A DNA stretch of 64,000 nt from Achromobacter denitrificans NBRC 15125 (GCF_001571365.1 NZ_BCTQ01000024.1:1-64000), one strand, 5' to 3'. Shown: positions 16,635 through 26,077, counted from the first letter of the stretch. Translations and numbers: made by a program. The notes: generated from the sequence alone by a model not told the origin.

Positions 16635-17414
16635 ATGCTTCACGTGGCCATCGCGCCCGTCCTCCCGGATGTCTTGCTGACCCCCTTCAGTGTCCAGGGG
16701 CGCCGCGAATCCAAAGGCATTGCCGTGCCCTCGCATGTCCATGACGAGGGCATGCTGGTGCTGGTGCACGAGGGCCTGGTGGTGGTGCAGGCGGGCGCCG
16801 AGGTCTGGACCGTGATGCCGGGCAGCCTGGGCTGGATCCCGCCCGGCGTGCAGCACGGCGCCAGATGGTTCGGCGAGGCGCGCGGTTCGTTCCTGTACGT
16901 GCGCCAGGATGCCTGCGGGCGCTTGCCGGATCGCTGCCGGTCCTGGCCGGCCTCCAGGCTGATCGAAGCCCTGGTCGAGCGTTTCACGGGATCGGACGGA
17001 GGGAGGCTGTCGTCCGCCTACCAGGAGCAGTTGTTCGACGTGCTGCTGGAGGAGCTCAAGCACCGGGAACAGGATCCCGTGCTGTTGCCCATGCCTGCCG
17101 ACCCGCGCCTGCAGGAGCTGGCGCACACGCTGCTGGATACGCCGGACGACACCGCCGGCATCGATGAATGGGCGCAGCGGCTCAATATGTCGTCGCGCAC
17201 GCTGATGCGGCGGTTCCGCCAGGAAACCGGCGTGACGCTGGGGCAATGGCGGCAGCAGGCGCGCCTGCTGCGCGCCCTGGAACTGCTGTGCCGCGGCGGT
17301 TCGGTGACCGAGGCCGGGCTGTCCGTCGGGTACGAAAGCACCAGCGCATTCATCGGCAGCTTCCGCGCCGCGTTCGGCGCCACGCCCACCCGCTACCTGG
17401 CGGGGCGGGGATAG
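16635..17414 (+). CDS. AraC-family regulator with cupin sensor domain
   Basis: AraC/XylS-family transcriptional regulator, 259 residues. An N-terminal cupin (residues 1-100: VPSHVHDEGMLVLVHEGLVV, PGSLGWIPPGVQHG) is joined to a double HTH at about 160-257 (WAQRLNMSSRTLMRRFRQE; VTEAGLSVGYESTSAFIGSF), the arrangement of NimR-type proteins. No Shine-Dalgarno is visible before the ATG. Divergent from the Fur-like gene over a Fur-box-like site. No obvious target gene next to it. Confidence 0.87.
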   Translation: MLHVAIAPVLPDVLLTPFSVQGRRESKGIAVPSHVHDEGMLVLVHEGLVVVQAGAEVWTVMPGSLGWIPPGVQHGARWFGEARGSFLYVRQDACGRLPDRCRSWPASRLIEALVERFTGSDGGRLSSAYQEQLFDVLLEELKHREQDPVLLPMPADPRLQELAHTLLDTPDDTAGIDEWAQRLNMSSRTLMRRFRQETGVTLGQWRQQARLLRALELLCRGGSVTEAGLSVGYESTSAFIGSFRAAFGATPTRYLAGRG

Positions 17415-17456
17415 CGGCGCTTGGTCGCCGCGGCGCGCGTCAACTGAGCGGCCGCG

Positions 17457-17918
17457 TCAGGCCGCGGCCGGCTGGTTGGGATGCAGCGGGCCCTGGGGAT
17501 CGTTCTCGGCGTCCGGGCGGGGCGGAACCGGCGGCAACCCCAGGCTCAACCGCAGCCGTTGGCAGTCGGGATTGGGCGAGCCGTCGGGCATCCAGACGTC
17601 GAATTCGCGGCAGGGCGTGGGGCGTTGCTCGTAGATGGCGCAATGGATGCCGGGGCGGCCGAGTTCGCCTCGCAGCGAGATGCAGCGCCCGCCGCCGGTT
17701 TCGGTGCCTTTCATGCAGGCGCGCAGCGGGCTCATCTGGGTGACGAGCTCCACGGGCACGTGGCCGCCGTTTTCGCCCGCCAGCTCGCCGCAATAGAACG
17801 ACACCCTGAAGTGCGAACAGCAGGCCCCGCAGTCCAGGCATGGGTTGGCGGCCGGGTCGTCGCCCGCCAGGACGGAGGGCGAGACGAAGGTGACGAGGGT
17901 AGAGTCGAGCAGGGACAT
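17457..17918 (-). CDS. YkgJ-family cysteine cluster protein
   Basis: Zinc/iron-chelating-domain protein of the YkgJ (UPF0153) family, 153 residues, function unknown. The cluster CLDCGACCSHFRVSFYCGE (residues 27-45) and later cysteines in CMKG, GRCISL, HCAIYEQRPTPCREF fit the family pattern in order and spacing. In other family members the later motif RPxxCRxF is also conserved. Soluble, no signal peptide. The C-terminal 25 residues are Pro/Asp-rich and probably disordered. Monocistronic, convergent with the AraC gene. Confidence 0.85.
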   Translation of the reverse strand: MSLLDSTLVTFVSPSVLAGDDPAANPCLDCGACCSHFRVSFYCGELAGENGGHVPVELVTQMSPLRACMKGTETGGGRCISLRGELGRPGIHCAIYEQRPTPCREFDVWMPDGSPNPDCQRLRLSLGLPPVPPRPDAENDPQGPLHPNQPAAA

Positions 17919-18064
17919 GGGGCGCCGGAGCGCGCGGTCAGGGCCGGCGCGGGATCAGGGTCGCAAATATTAGCTGGATATGAACCGCGGCCGCCACGGT
18001 TTTTTTGGGGCTGGCGCCCCGGCTGCGGTAGCATCGATGGCCCGAACGCGCCCAGGAGCTTGCC

Positions 18065-18670
18065 TTGAACGCCAACACTGAATTTTCCGACGGCCTGGCC
18101 CGTTGCCGCTGGGTGGATACCTCCGCCGAATACATGGCCTACCACGACCGCGAGTGGGGCTATCCCGAGGCCGACGACCGCGCGCTGTTCGAGCAGCTGT
18201 GCCTGGAAGGGTTCCAGTCCGGCCTGAGCTGGCGCACCATCTTGTCCAAGCGCGAGGCGTTCCGGCGCGGCTTCGCCGGGTTCGATCCCGCCAAGGTGGC
18301 GAGATTCGGCGAGAAAGAGGTGCTGGCGCTCCTGGCCGACGCCGGCATCGTGCGCCATCGCGGCAAGATCGAGGCCGTGATCAACAACGCGGCGCGGGCG
18401 CTGGAGATGATCGAGCGCGAGGGCTCGCTGGGCGCCTACTTGTGGCGCTTCGAAGCCCCGCCGGGCGCGCCGTCCACCTACGGCGCGTCCACGTCGGCGC
18501 AATCCGAGGCGCTGTCCAAGGCGCTGAAGAAGCTGGGCTGGAAGTTCGTCGGGCCCACCACGGTCTACGCCTTCATGCAGTCGGTGGGCATGGTGAACGA
18601 CCACAGCCCCGACTGCCATTGCCACGCGGCCAGCGAAAAGGCGCGCAAGGCGTTCAAGCGGTCCGCGTAG
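18065..18670 (+). CDS. tag: DNA-3-methyladenine glycosylase I
   Basis: Base-excision repair enzyme that removes 3-methyladenine from DNA; 201 residues, the normal length. Seen: N-terminal Cys and WVDTSAEYMAYHDREWG (zinc ligand Cys and His), FEQLCLEGFQSGLSWRTIL holding the catalytic Glu region, and the C-terminal HSPDCHCH zinc ligands. TTG is the start: AGGAG lies 6 nt upstream and no ATG fits the conserved N-terminus. Ends 4 nt from the convergent membrane phosphotransferase gene. Confidence 0.93.
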   Translation: MNANTEFSDGLARCRWVDTSAEYMAYHDREWGYPEADDRALFEQLCLEGFQSGLSWRTILSKREAFRRGFAGFDPAKVARFGEKEVLALLADAGIVRHRGKIEAVINNAARALEMIEREGSLGAYLWRFEAPPGAPSTYGASTSAQSEALSKALKKLGWKFVGPTTVYAFMQSVGMVNDHSPDCHCHAASEKARKAFKRSA

Positions 18671-18674
18671 CGGT

Positions 18675-20579
18675 TCAGGCCGCCGCTTCGGGAACCACGG
18701 CGCCCGGCAGGCAGTAGCGTCCTTCCCGGTAGGCCCAGCTGGGCCACAGCGCGTGCGCGAGCGCCTCGGTGGCCAGGGCCGGGTCCAGGTCCACGGGCGC
18801 GTAGTCTTCAGGCGCGGTGTAGCGGTACTGCACCGGCGGCTTGTTGGGTGCCAGCACCAGCAGGTCGTTTTCCTTCAGATATCCATAGGTGTTGTCGTAC
18901 TGCATGATGGCCCGGCCCGGCGTGCTGCGGGTCAGGTCGTGCCCGATCATGGGGTGCTCGGTATCCACGCCGATCAGCGACAGCAGGGTGGGCGGCAGGT
19001 CGATCTGGCTCATCAGGCGGTCGTCGCGGCGCGCCTCGACGCCGGCGCCCAGGATCACGGCGGGGATGTGGAAGTGGCGCACCGGCACCAGGCTGGCGCC
19101 GAAGACCCGCGAATCGTGGTCGGCGGCCACCAGGAACACGGTGTTTTCCCAGTAGGGGGCGGCCTTGGCGCGCTCGAAGTAGCGGCCCAGCGCCCAATCG
19201 GCGTAGCGGACCGTGTTCTCCACGGTGGCCGGATTGCCTTCGGTCTGGATGCGGCCCGCCGGATACTCCCAGGGCGAGTGGTTCGACACGCTGAAGGCGA
19301 GCGTGAAGGTGGGGCGGTCGCCGTCTTCGCGCAGCAGCCGGTCCAGCTGGGTGAACATGTCCTCGTCCGAGGCGCCCCAGGTGCCGACGAAGGCGGGGTC
19401 GACGAAATCGGCGCGGTCCACAATTTCCTTGAAGCCGTTGCCCAGGAAGAAGCCCTTCATATTGTCGAAGTGCGATTCGCCGCCGTAGATGAAGCGCGAA
19501 TGGTAGCCATGGCGGCCGAGCAGGTCGGCCAGCGAGAAAAAGCCCCGTTGCGAGCGCGGCAGCTTCAGCACGGCCTGCGCCGGCGTGGGCAGGAAGCCCG
19601 TGACCACCGCCTCCAGCCCCCGCACCGAGCGGGTGCCCGTGGCATAGCAGCGCGTGAAGGCCCAGGCCTCGCGCGCCAGCGCGTCGAGTTCCGGCGTCAG
19701 GTTGGCGCCGCCCAGGCCGGCGCAGTACTGCGCGCCCAGGCTTTCTTCCAGGATGATCACGAGATTGAGCGGCCGCGCCGTCTTGCGGGTGGCCGGCTGG
19801 TGGTGCAGGCTGGGGAAATCGGGGTTGGCGGGCGGGTCGGGCAGGCCGGCCTGCGCCAGCACCAGCCCTTGCATCCTGGCGTCGTCCATGCCGCCGTAGA
19901 CGGCCGAGGCGGACTTCTCGTTCTTCATGCTGTAGATGGCGTAGAAGACGTTGTAGAGCGAGTTCAGCGCCAGGGTGTTGAGCATGCCGTCCGAGGAATA
20001 GGCTACCGAGGACGGGTTGATCGGGCGGTGTCCGAGGGTGCCGCGGATGGCCAGGATCACGATGGCGAGGATCGCCAGGCTGGCGAGCGGCATTTGCCAC
20101 CACGTGAGTTGCGCGTCCGGCCGGGCGTCGCCGAACAGGCCGTAGGCGCCCCAGCCGATCAGCGCCAGGGCGCCCAGGCCGCCCAGCAGCGCCGTCTTGT
20201 AGCCGCGCCAGAGCATGCCGGAGACTTCGCGGGGGTGTTTCAGGTATTCGACGAACAGGCGGTTGGGACGGGTGTCGTATTCCAGGATGAAGGGCGGGCT
20301 GGCCACTTCCAGGAACGCCAGCAGGATGAACGCGACCAGGTACCAGTAGCCGGCCAGCGTGGCGGCCAGCGGAAAGTGCCCCAGCAGGGGCGACAGCACG
20401 GCCGGCAGCGCCGCCAGCACGGCGATCTGGTGGGCATCGATACGCAGGCCCCCCAGAAGCAGGGGCAGCAGGCCCCCGGCATCGCGCACCCGCTTGAACT
20501 GCCAGGCGGCCAGCGCCAGGCGGCTGAGCGTCAGCAGCGCAAATGCCGCCACCACGAAAATCAAGGTCGAATGCCGCAT
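18675..20579 (-). CDS. LTA synthase-type membrane sulfatase/phosphotransferase
   Basis: Inner-membrane enzyme of the alkaline phosphatase/sulfatase superfamily, 634 residues: about five transmembrane helices in the first 190 residues, then a periplasmic catalytic domain. Seen are the first metal-ligand segment VIILEESLGAQY, the Thr nucleophile in CYATGTRSVRGLE, and the late metal site VAADHDSRVFG. Enzymes of this architecture move phosphoglycerol or phosphoethanolamine to glycans; in a Gram-negative cell the acceptor could be an osmoregulated glucan or surface polysaccharide. The ATG at 20579 is used because GGAGG precedes it; the frame is open further upstream. Unusual detail: many Fe/Mn ligands expected are kept, so it is probably active. 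Confidence 0.82.
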   Translation of the reverse strand: MRHSTLIFVVAAFALLTLSRLALAAWQFKRVRDAGGLLPLLLGGLRIDAHQIAVLAALPAVLSPLLGHFPLAATLAGYWYLVAFILLAFLEVASPPFILEYDTRPNRLFVEYLKHPREVSGMLWRGYKTALLGGLGALALIGWGAYGLFGDARPDAQLTWWQMPLASLAILAIVILAIRGTLGHRPINPSSVAYSSDGMLNTLALNSLYNVFYAIYSMKNEKSASAVYGGMDDARMQGLVLAQAGLPDPPANPDFPSLHHQPATRKTARPLNLVIILEESLGAQYCAGLGGANLTPELDALAREAWAFTRCYATGTRSVRGLEAVVTGFLPTPAQAVLKLPRSQRGFFSLADLLGRHGYHSRFIYGGESHFDNMKGFFLGNGFKEIVDRADFVDPAFVGTWGASDEDMFTQLDRLLREDGDRPTFTLAFSVSNHSPWEYPAGRIQTEGNPATVENTVRYADWALGRYFERAKAAPYWENTVFLVAADHDSRVFGASLVPVRHFHIPAVILGAGVEARRDDRLMSQIDLPPTLLSLIGVDTEHPMIGHDLTRSTPGRAIMQYDNTYGYLKENDLLVLAPNKPPVQYRYTAPEDYAPVDLDPALATEALAHALWPSWAYREGRYCLPGAVVPEAAA

Positions 20580-20824
20580 CGGGCCTCCAGGTTGGTCAGC
20601 GATCCATTTCGCTTTGTAACCGGCCGTAGGGGGGCCGGGCACGCATCATGCTGCGCAAATGCCGGACGAGGCACACCGCGCGGCGCCGCCAAGGCGAATG
20701 GGCTGGAAAGATCCGCATACATTATGGGGCCGGCGAGCCCGGCCGGCGCCGCGGGCCGCGATACCCTTTAAGGGTAGCGATGGCCGGCCGCGGTACGCCG
20801 GCCGCAATGGCAAGGATCATAACC

Positions 20825-22900
20825 ATGACGCGCTCAAGAAAAATAGCGATCGGGATTGTAGGGGGAGCGGCGCTCCTCGTGGCGGTGGCGGTGGCGGGGA
20901 TCGCCACTTTCGACTGGAATCGGGCCCGGCCCATGATCAACGAACGGGTCAGCGCCGCGATCGGGCGGCCCTTCGCCATCAACGGGGACCTGAGGGTGCA
21001 GTGGCAGCGGCAGCCGGACGAGGGCGGCTGGCGCGCCTGGGTGCCGTGGCCGCGCTTCATCGCGAACGATATCTCGGTGGGCAATGCCCCCTGGGCCAAG
21101 GCGCCGCAGTTCGCCACGCTCAAGCGCGGCGAGTTCAGCCTCGCGCCCTTGCCGCTGCTGCGCCAGCGCGTGGTGATCCGCCGCATCCAGCTGACCGAGC
21201 CCGCCGCCGACCTGGAACGCCTGGCCGACGGCCGGGCGAACTGGGAGTTCACGTTGCCCGAGACCGGCGAGCCGTCGCCCTGGGTGCTGGATATCAATGA
21301 GATCGGCTTCGACAAGGGCCGCGTCGGGCTGGTCGACGAGGTCCTCAAGGCGGACCTTACCGTGCAGGTGGATCCCCTGGGCAAGCCGGTGCCCTTCGCG
21401 GACGTGGCGGGCGCGGCCTTCGCGGAGGAGGACGGCGCGAAGACCGCGCCGCGCGACTACGTGTTCGGCTGGAAGGTGGACGGCAAGTACAAGGGGCTGG
21501 CCACCAAGGGTGAAGGCAAGGTAGGCGGCATGCTGGCCCTGCAGGATGACCGGCAGCCCTTCCCGGTGCAGGCGGACGTCACGATCGGCGGCACCCGCGC
21601 GGCGATCGCGGGCACCCTGACCGATCCCGTCAACCTGGGCGCGCTCGACCTGCGGCTTAAGCTGTCGGGCGCCTCGATGGCCCAGCTGTATCCGCTGACC
21701 GGCGTGACCCTGCCGGATACGCCGCCGTACTCCACCGACGGGCATCTGGTCGCCAAGCTGCGCAATCCCGGCGGAGCCGTGTTCGATTACAAGGCGTTCA
21801 ACGGCAAGGTCGGAAACAGCGACCTGCATGGCGACATCTCGTTCGCCCTGGGCGCGCCCCGGCCGAAGCTGACCGGGAAACTGTCGTCCAAGCAACTGCG
21901 CATGGAGGATCTGGGGCCGTTGATCGGCGTTCCTTCGGGCAAGGTGGCAGGGGCCGAAACCGACAAGGCCAAGGACGCGCCCGCCAAGCCCAAGGGCGGC
22001 AAGGTGCTGCCGACCCAGGCATTCCGCACGGATCGCTGGCGCGACATGGACGCCGACGTGGCGCTGGAAGCCGGCCGCATCGTGCACGACAGTAAGCTGC
22101 CGCTGTCCGACCTTTCCGTCCACGTGGTGCTGCAGGACGGCAAGCTGACGCTGGATCCCCTGCGCTTCGGCATGGCCGGCGGGAACATCAATTCCACCGT
22201 CCGCCTGGACGGCTCGGGCGCGCCGCTGACCGGCCGCGTGGAGCTGCACGCGCGCCGCCTGCGGCTCAAGCAGCTTTTCCCGGCGACGCCCGCGATGCAG
22301 AAAACGCTGGGCGAACTGAACGGCGACCTGGCCGTGAGCGGCGCCGGCAACTCGGTGGCCGCGCTCCTGGGCACGTCCACGGGCGACGTGAAAATGCTGG
22401 TCAACGACGGGGTGATCAGCCGCAGCCTGATGGAGATCGCGGGGCTGAACGTGGGCAACTACGTCGTGTCCAAGCTGTTCGGCGACGACGAGGTCAAGAT
22501 CAATTGCGGCGCCGCCGACCTGGAGATGAAGAACGGCGTCATGACGCCGCGCGTCTTTGTCTTCGACACGGAGAACGCGCTCATCAGCATCACCGGCACG
22601 GCCGACTTCAAGAACGAGACGGTCGACATGGACATCACGCCGGACAGCAAGGGCTTCCGCATCTTTTCGCTGCGTTCGCCGCTGTATGTGCGGGGCACGT
22701 TCGGCTCGCCCGACGTGGGCGTGCATGCGCTGCCGCTGGCCGCGCGCGGCGCGGGCATGGTGGCGCTGGGCGTGCTGCTGACGCCGGCCGCCGGCCTGCT
22801 GGCCCTGATCGCGCCCAGCACCACCGACGAGAACGCCTGCGGTCCGCTGCTGGAGCAAATGCGCAAGCCGCCGAAAGCGCCGGCTTCTCCGAAGAAATAA
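20825..22900 (+). CDS. AsmA-family protein
   Basis: AsmA-like protein, 691 residues. One N-terminal membrane anchor (about residues 8-28), then a long periplasmic region. N-terminal AsmA features include RARPMINERVSAAIGRPFAI and FTLPETGEPSPW; the C-terminal conserved part has GELNGDLAVSGAGNSVAALL and MDITPDSKGFRIFSLRSPLY. Family members form bridge-like grooves between inner and outer membrane and are linked to phospholipid transport; which member this is cannot be told. AAGGA precedes the ATG at 20825; the upstream open frame lacks a better start. Confidence 0.88.
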   Translation: MTRSRKIAIGIVGGAALLVAVAVAGIATFDWNRARPMINERVSAAIGRPFAINGDLRVQWQRQPDEGGWRAWVPWPRFIANDISVGNAPWAKAPQFATLKRGEFSLAPLPLLRQRVVIRRIQLTEPAADLERLADGRANWEFTLPETGEPSPWVLDINEIGFDKGRVGLVDEVLKADLTVQVDPLGKPVPFADVAGAAFAEEDGAKTAPRDYVFGWKVDGKYKGLATKGEGKVGGMLALQDDRQPFPVQADVTIGGTRAAIAGTLTDPVNLGALDLRLKLSGASMAQLYPLTGVTLPDTPPYSTDGHLVAKLRNPGGAVFDYKAFNGKVGNSDLHGDISFALGAPRPKLTGKLSSKQLRMEDLGPLIGVPSGKVAGAETDKAKDAPAKPKGGKVLPTQAFRTDRWRDMDADVALEAGRIVHDSKLPLSDLSVHVVLQDGKLTLDPLRFGMAGGNINSTVRLDGSGAPLTGRVELHARRLRLKQLFPATPAMQKTLGELNGDLAVSGAGNSVAALLGTSTGDVKMLVNDGVISRSLMEIAGLNVGNYVVSKLFGDDEVKINCGAADLEMKNGVMTPRVFVFDTENALISITGTADFKNETVDMDITPDSKGFRIFSLRSPLYVRGTFGSPDVGVHALPLAARGAGMVALGVLLTPAAGLLALIAPSTTDENACGPLLEQMRKPPKAPASPKK

Positions 22901-22922
22901 GCGGGCAGGGCGGCGCCTGGCC

Positions 22923-24512
22923 CTAGGCCGGCGGCGCGCTCCGCGAGCCGGCCTGGGTGTTGTCGTCCGCCACGCAGACGGCATTGCGGCCGTGGTTCTT
23001 GGCGTAGTAGAGCGCCTGGTCCGCGCGCTGGTAGACCGCGTCCAGCGTCGTGCCGTGTTCGGGGTAGGCCGCCACGCCCGCCGAAATGGTAATGGGGGCG
23101 GGCACCGCTCCATGCTGCGCCGCCATCCGCTGGCGCAGGCGGTCCACGATGGCGATCGCGGCCGCCATGGGCGCGCCGGGCAGCAGCATCACGAACTCCT
23201 CGCCGCCGGCGCGCGCCAGCGTATCGCCGCTGCGGGAACCCTCGCTCATCAACCGGGCCAGCGCCTGCAGCGCGCGGTCGCCGGCGGCGTGCCCGTAGCG
23301 GTCATTGATGTTCTTGAAGTGATCGATGTCGATGGCCACGATCGCCACCGGCTCGTCCTCGGCCTGCAGCAGCGCCAGCGCTTCGTCCAGGCCGCGTCGG
23401 TTCAACAGCCCGGTCAGGGTGTCCGTGGTGGTTTCGCGGCGCAGGTCGCGGATCTTGTGATGCAGCGACGCCAGCCCCATGAGCAGCGCGCGCTTGAGCT
23501 GCGCCGCCTCGAAATACCAGGAGCGCACCTTGCGGATGCGGTCCGCGGAATCCGGATTCTGCATGTGCTTGGCGATGCCGGCCAGTTCGCCCAGCGGGCG
23601 GGCGATCCAGCGCGACAGCAGCCAGATCGACGCCACGGACAGCAGCAGCAGCGGCAGGGTATTACTGGCCGTGGCCATGAGCAGGTCGCTCAGGGGCTGC
23701 AGGGTATTGTCGACGGGGCGCTGCGCGACGATGCTCCAGCCCGTGCTCGGCACCGGCGCATAGCCTGCCAGCATCTCGCGGCCCCGGTCGTCGGTGTAGC
23801 GCATCTCGCCGGTCTCTCCGCGGCGGGCGGCGGCGAGGGCCTCATTGTCGGGGCTGCGCTGCCCCAGGCGGCTGCGGTCGGGGTGATAGATCAGCGTGCC
23901 GTTGCGGTCCACGACGAGCAGCGAGGAATCGTCGCGGTAGAAATGCTGGCCCAGCAACCGGTCCAGCACATTGTCCTCGTGCAGGTACAGCGTGCCCGCG
24001 ATGTAGCCGAGATAGCGGTAGTCGGGCGAGACGATGGGATGGGTATAGAGAATCACCCAGCGGCCGCTGCGGGTCTGGAAAGGCTCGCTGATGGTCGGGC
24101 GCCTGGCGGACAGCGCCTGGGTGAAGGCTTCGCTGACCAGGTTCTGGCCCAGCAGTTGCGGGGACGAGGTCGACACCGCCAGCACCTTGCCCTGCGGCGA
24201 CACGACGAAGCTGGAATTGAAATGACCCAGCTGCTGTTCCTGGCGCCGGGTCTCCGCGCCCATGTCCTGCGGGCGCGTCTCCATGTCGCTCAGCATGTCC
24301 GCGCTGTATGCCAAGTAGCGCTGCAGGTCGGTCAGGAAGGTGTCGGTCGCGCTGGCCAGCTTCGAGGCATAGGCCTGGTTGACATCCAGCGCGTTGCGCA
24401 GCAGCAGGTCACGCTGCACCAGATAGCTGGCATGCAGGCCGCCCGCCAGCACCAGGATCACCGAGAGCAGGCTGATCCACAGGATGAGGCGCCGCAAATC
24501 GATGCGGAACAT
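22923..24512 (-). CDS. Membrane diguanylate cyclase with Cache sensor
   Basis: Makes cyclic di-GMP. 529 residues: membrane helix near 10-30, a periplasmic double-Cache-like sensor (about 35-270), a second helix (about 285-305), a HAMP-like linker with IARPLGELAGIAKHMQNPD, and a GGDEF domain (about 370-520). The active motif is GGEEF, with substrate-binding DIDHFKNINDRYGH upstream. The product-inhibition I-site RxxD is intact as RSGD five residues before GGEEF, so feedback control is expected. It begins 11 nt after the TetR gene and is probably co-transcribed with it. Sensor ligand unknown. Confidence 0.88.
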   Translation of the reverse strand: MFRIDLRRLILWISLLSVILVLAGGLHASYLVQRDLLLRNALDVNQAYASKLASATDTFLTDLQRYLAYSADMLSDMETRPQDMGAETRRQEQQLGHFNSSFVVSPQGKVLAVSTSSPQLLGQNLVSEAFTQALSARRPTISEPFQTRSGRWVILYTHPIVSPDYRYLGYIAGTLYLHEDNVLDRLLGQHFYRDDSSLLVVDRNGTLIYHPDRSRLGQRSPDNEALAAARRGETGEMRYTDDRGREMLAGYAPVPSTGWSIVAQRPVDNTLQPLSDLLMATASNTLPLLLLSVASIWLLSRWIARPLGELAGIAKHMQNPDSADRIRKVRSWYFEAAQLKRALLMGLASLHHKIRDLRRETTTDTLTGLLNRRGLDEALALLQAEDEPVAIVAIDIDHFKNINDRYGHAAGDRALQALARLMSEGSRSGDTLARAGGEEFVMLLPGAPMAAAIAIVDRLRQRMAAQHGAVPAPITISAGVAAYPEHGTTLDAVYQRADQALYYAKNHGRNAVCVADDNTQAGSRSAPPA

Positions 24513-24523
24513 GACGCGATCCG

Positions 24524-25150
24524 TCAGAGGCTGGCGCGGTCCGGCGGGTGTCCGGCCAACGCGTCCCAGGCGCACATCGCCTGCCTGGCGACGGCCTGCA
24601 AGGTCTTGCGGGTCGCGCCGTCGCGCGCCTGGATCGACATGCCGTGCAGCACGGTGGCGTAGAACGCGGCCAGGCTCTTGAGATCCGCGCCGGCGGGCAG
24701 CTCGCCGCCGGCGGCGCCCGCATGCAGCCGGGCCAGGATGCGGCCCTGCATCTCGCGGCGGTTGTCGCCCAGGAAGTCGCCCACGCTGGCGTGGTTCACG
24801 CAGCCCGATGGCGCGCCCAGCACGATCATGCAGCCGGGAGGATGGCCGGGCGCGGTGAAGCGTTCGGCGGAGGCCAGCAGCATGGACTGGACGGCTTCGC
24901 GGGCGGTGGGCGCATCCTGCAGCGCGCGCCTGCCCGAGCTGCCTTCGGTGTCGCGGTAGAGCTCGACCGCTTCGCGGAACAGGCTTTCCTTGGAGCCGAA
25001 GGCGCCATAGAGGCTGGGCGAATTGATCCCCATCGCTTCCGTCAGATCGGTCAGCGATGCTCCTTCATATCCCTTCGACCAGAACACATCCATGGCCTTG
25101 CGCAAGGCCTGGGCTCGGTCGAAGTTCCGGGGACGCCCACGTTCTGCCAT
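24524..25150 (-). CDS. TetR-family repressor
   Basis: TetR-type regulator, 208 residues. The HTH is in NFDRAQALRKAMDVFWSKGY ... TDLTEAMGINSPSLYGAFGS (about 7-55); the rest is the helical ligand-binding and dimer domain. It is divergent from the SDR gene, with a long palindrome close to that gene's start, the classical arrangement for a repressor of the neighbouring enzyme. In the same direction it is followed after 11 nt by the diguanylate cyclase. Confidence 0.9.
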   Translation of the reverse strand: MAERGRPRNFDRAQALRKAMDVFWSKGYEGASLTDLTEAMGINSPSLYGAFGSKESLFREAVELYRDTEGSSGRRALQDAPTAREAVQSMLLASAERFTAPGHPPGCMIVLGAPSGCVNHASVGDFLGDNRREMQGRILARLHAGAAGGELPAGADLKSLAAFYATVLHGMSIQARDGATRKTLQAVARQAMCAWDALAGHPPDRASL

Positions 25151-25230
25151 AGGCTCGATTTTACCTGTCGCGCGAATTTTGTGTTGATCGATAAAAAAAT
25201 GGTTGACGGGCCGGCGTCGGGTCGGCGAAT

Positions 25231-25256
25231 ATATTTGTACTGACCACTACAAATAT
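25231..25256. promoter_or_regulatory. 26-bp TetR-type operator
   Basis: Arms ATATTTGTA and TACAAATAT are perfect 9-bp inverted repeats around CTGACCAC, and the dyad continues inside (GTANTG..CANTAC). It ends 11 nt before the SDR ATG, after a TTGACG (25203-25208) that could be the -35, so bound repressor would block the SDR promoter. Confidence 0.7.
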
Positions 25257-25267
25257 GGATTCCGACC

Positions 25268-26014
25268 ATGCCTGAATTGACTGGAAAAATCGCTTTCGTG
25301 ACCGGCGGCAGCCGGGGCATCGGCGCGGCCATCGTGCGCCGCCTGGCGGCCGATGGCGCCAACGTGGCGTTCACCTACGTGAGCCCATCCTCCGCCGAAG
25401 GCGCTCAGGCGCTGGCGCGCGAACTCTCCACGGATGGGCGCCGCGCCCTCGCCATCCAGGCCGACGCCTCGGACGCCGACGCCGTCAGGCAGGCGATCGA
25501 GCAAGCCATCGCCGAACTCGGTCCGGTGGACGTGCTGGTCAATAACGCGGGCGTGTTCATTACCGGCCCCATCGGCGAAGCCCGCCTGGACGACTACGAA
25601 CGGACGATGGATATCAACGTGCGCGCGCCCTTCGTCGCGATCCAGGCTGCCCAGGCCGTCATGCCCGACGGCGGCCGCATCATCAACATCGGCAGTTGCC
25701 TCGCCGCGCGCGCCGGCCGCCCGGGCGTGGCGCTGTACTCCGCGAGCAAGGCGGCGTTGGTCGGCCTGACGCAAGGCCTGGCCCGCGACCTGGGCCCGCG
25801 CGGCATCACCGTCAACGTGGTGCACCCCGGCCCGATCGACACCGACATGAATCCCGCCGACGGCGCGCACGCGGGCGACCTGGTCGCGGTGCTGGCCCTG
25901 CCGCACTACGGCGAAACCCGCGACATCGCCGGCATGGTCGCCTTCCTGGCCGGCCCGGAAGGGCGCTACATCACGGGCGCGAGCCTGGCGGTAGACGGGG
26001 GCTTCGCGGCCTGA
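25268..26014 (+). CDS. SDR-family oxidoreductase
   Basis: Classical short-chain dehydrogenase/reductase of 248 residues, annotated in relatives as 3-oxoacyl-ACP reductase-like. Cofactor motif VTGGSRGIGAAIV near residue 10, NNAG in the core, catalytic Ser in INIGS and YSASKAA (Tyr/Lys), and a C-terminal ITGASLAVDGGFAA. NADP(H) preference is plausible from the Arg after the glycine motif. Substrate not determinable; the TetR pairing suggests detoxification of a reactive carbonyl or quinone. Confidence 0.88.
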   Translation: MPELTGKIAFVTGGSRGIGAAIVRRLAADGANVAFTYVSPSSAEGAQALARELSTDGRRALAIQADASDADAVRQAIEQAIAELGPVDVLVNNAGVFITGPIGEARLDDYERTMDINVRAPFVAIQAAQAVMPDGGRIINIGSCLAARAGRPGVALYSASKAALVGLTQGLARDLGPRGITVNVVHPGPIDTDMNPADGAHAGDLVAVLALPHYGETRDIAGMVAFLAGPEGRYITGASLAVDGGFAA

Positions 26015-26048
26015 CGCAGGGCCCGCCAAAAATTTTTCCGCACCCAAC

Positions 26049-26077
26049 TTGCACAAACCAAAAAAGCTGCATATAAT
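26049..26077 (+). promoter_or_regulatory. Promoter of tRNA-Lys(CUU)
   Basis: A consensus -10 TATAAT (26072-26077) lies 17 bp after TTGCAC (26049-26054), which matches the -35 only in its first three bases. The tRNA starts about 90 nt downstream, so a leader must be trimmed. Confidence 0.6.
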
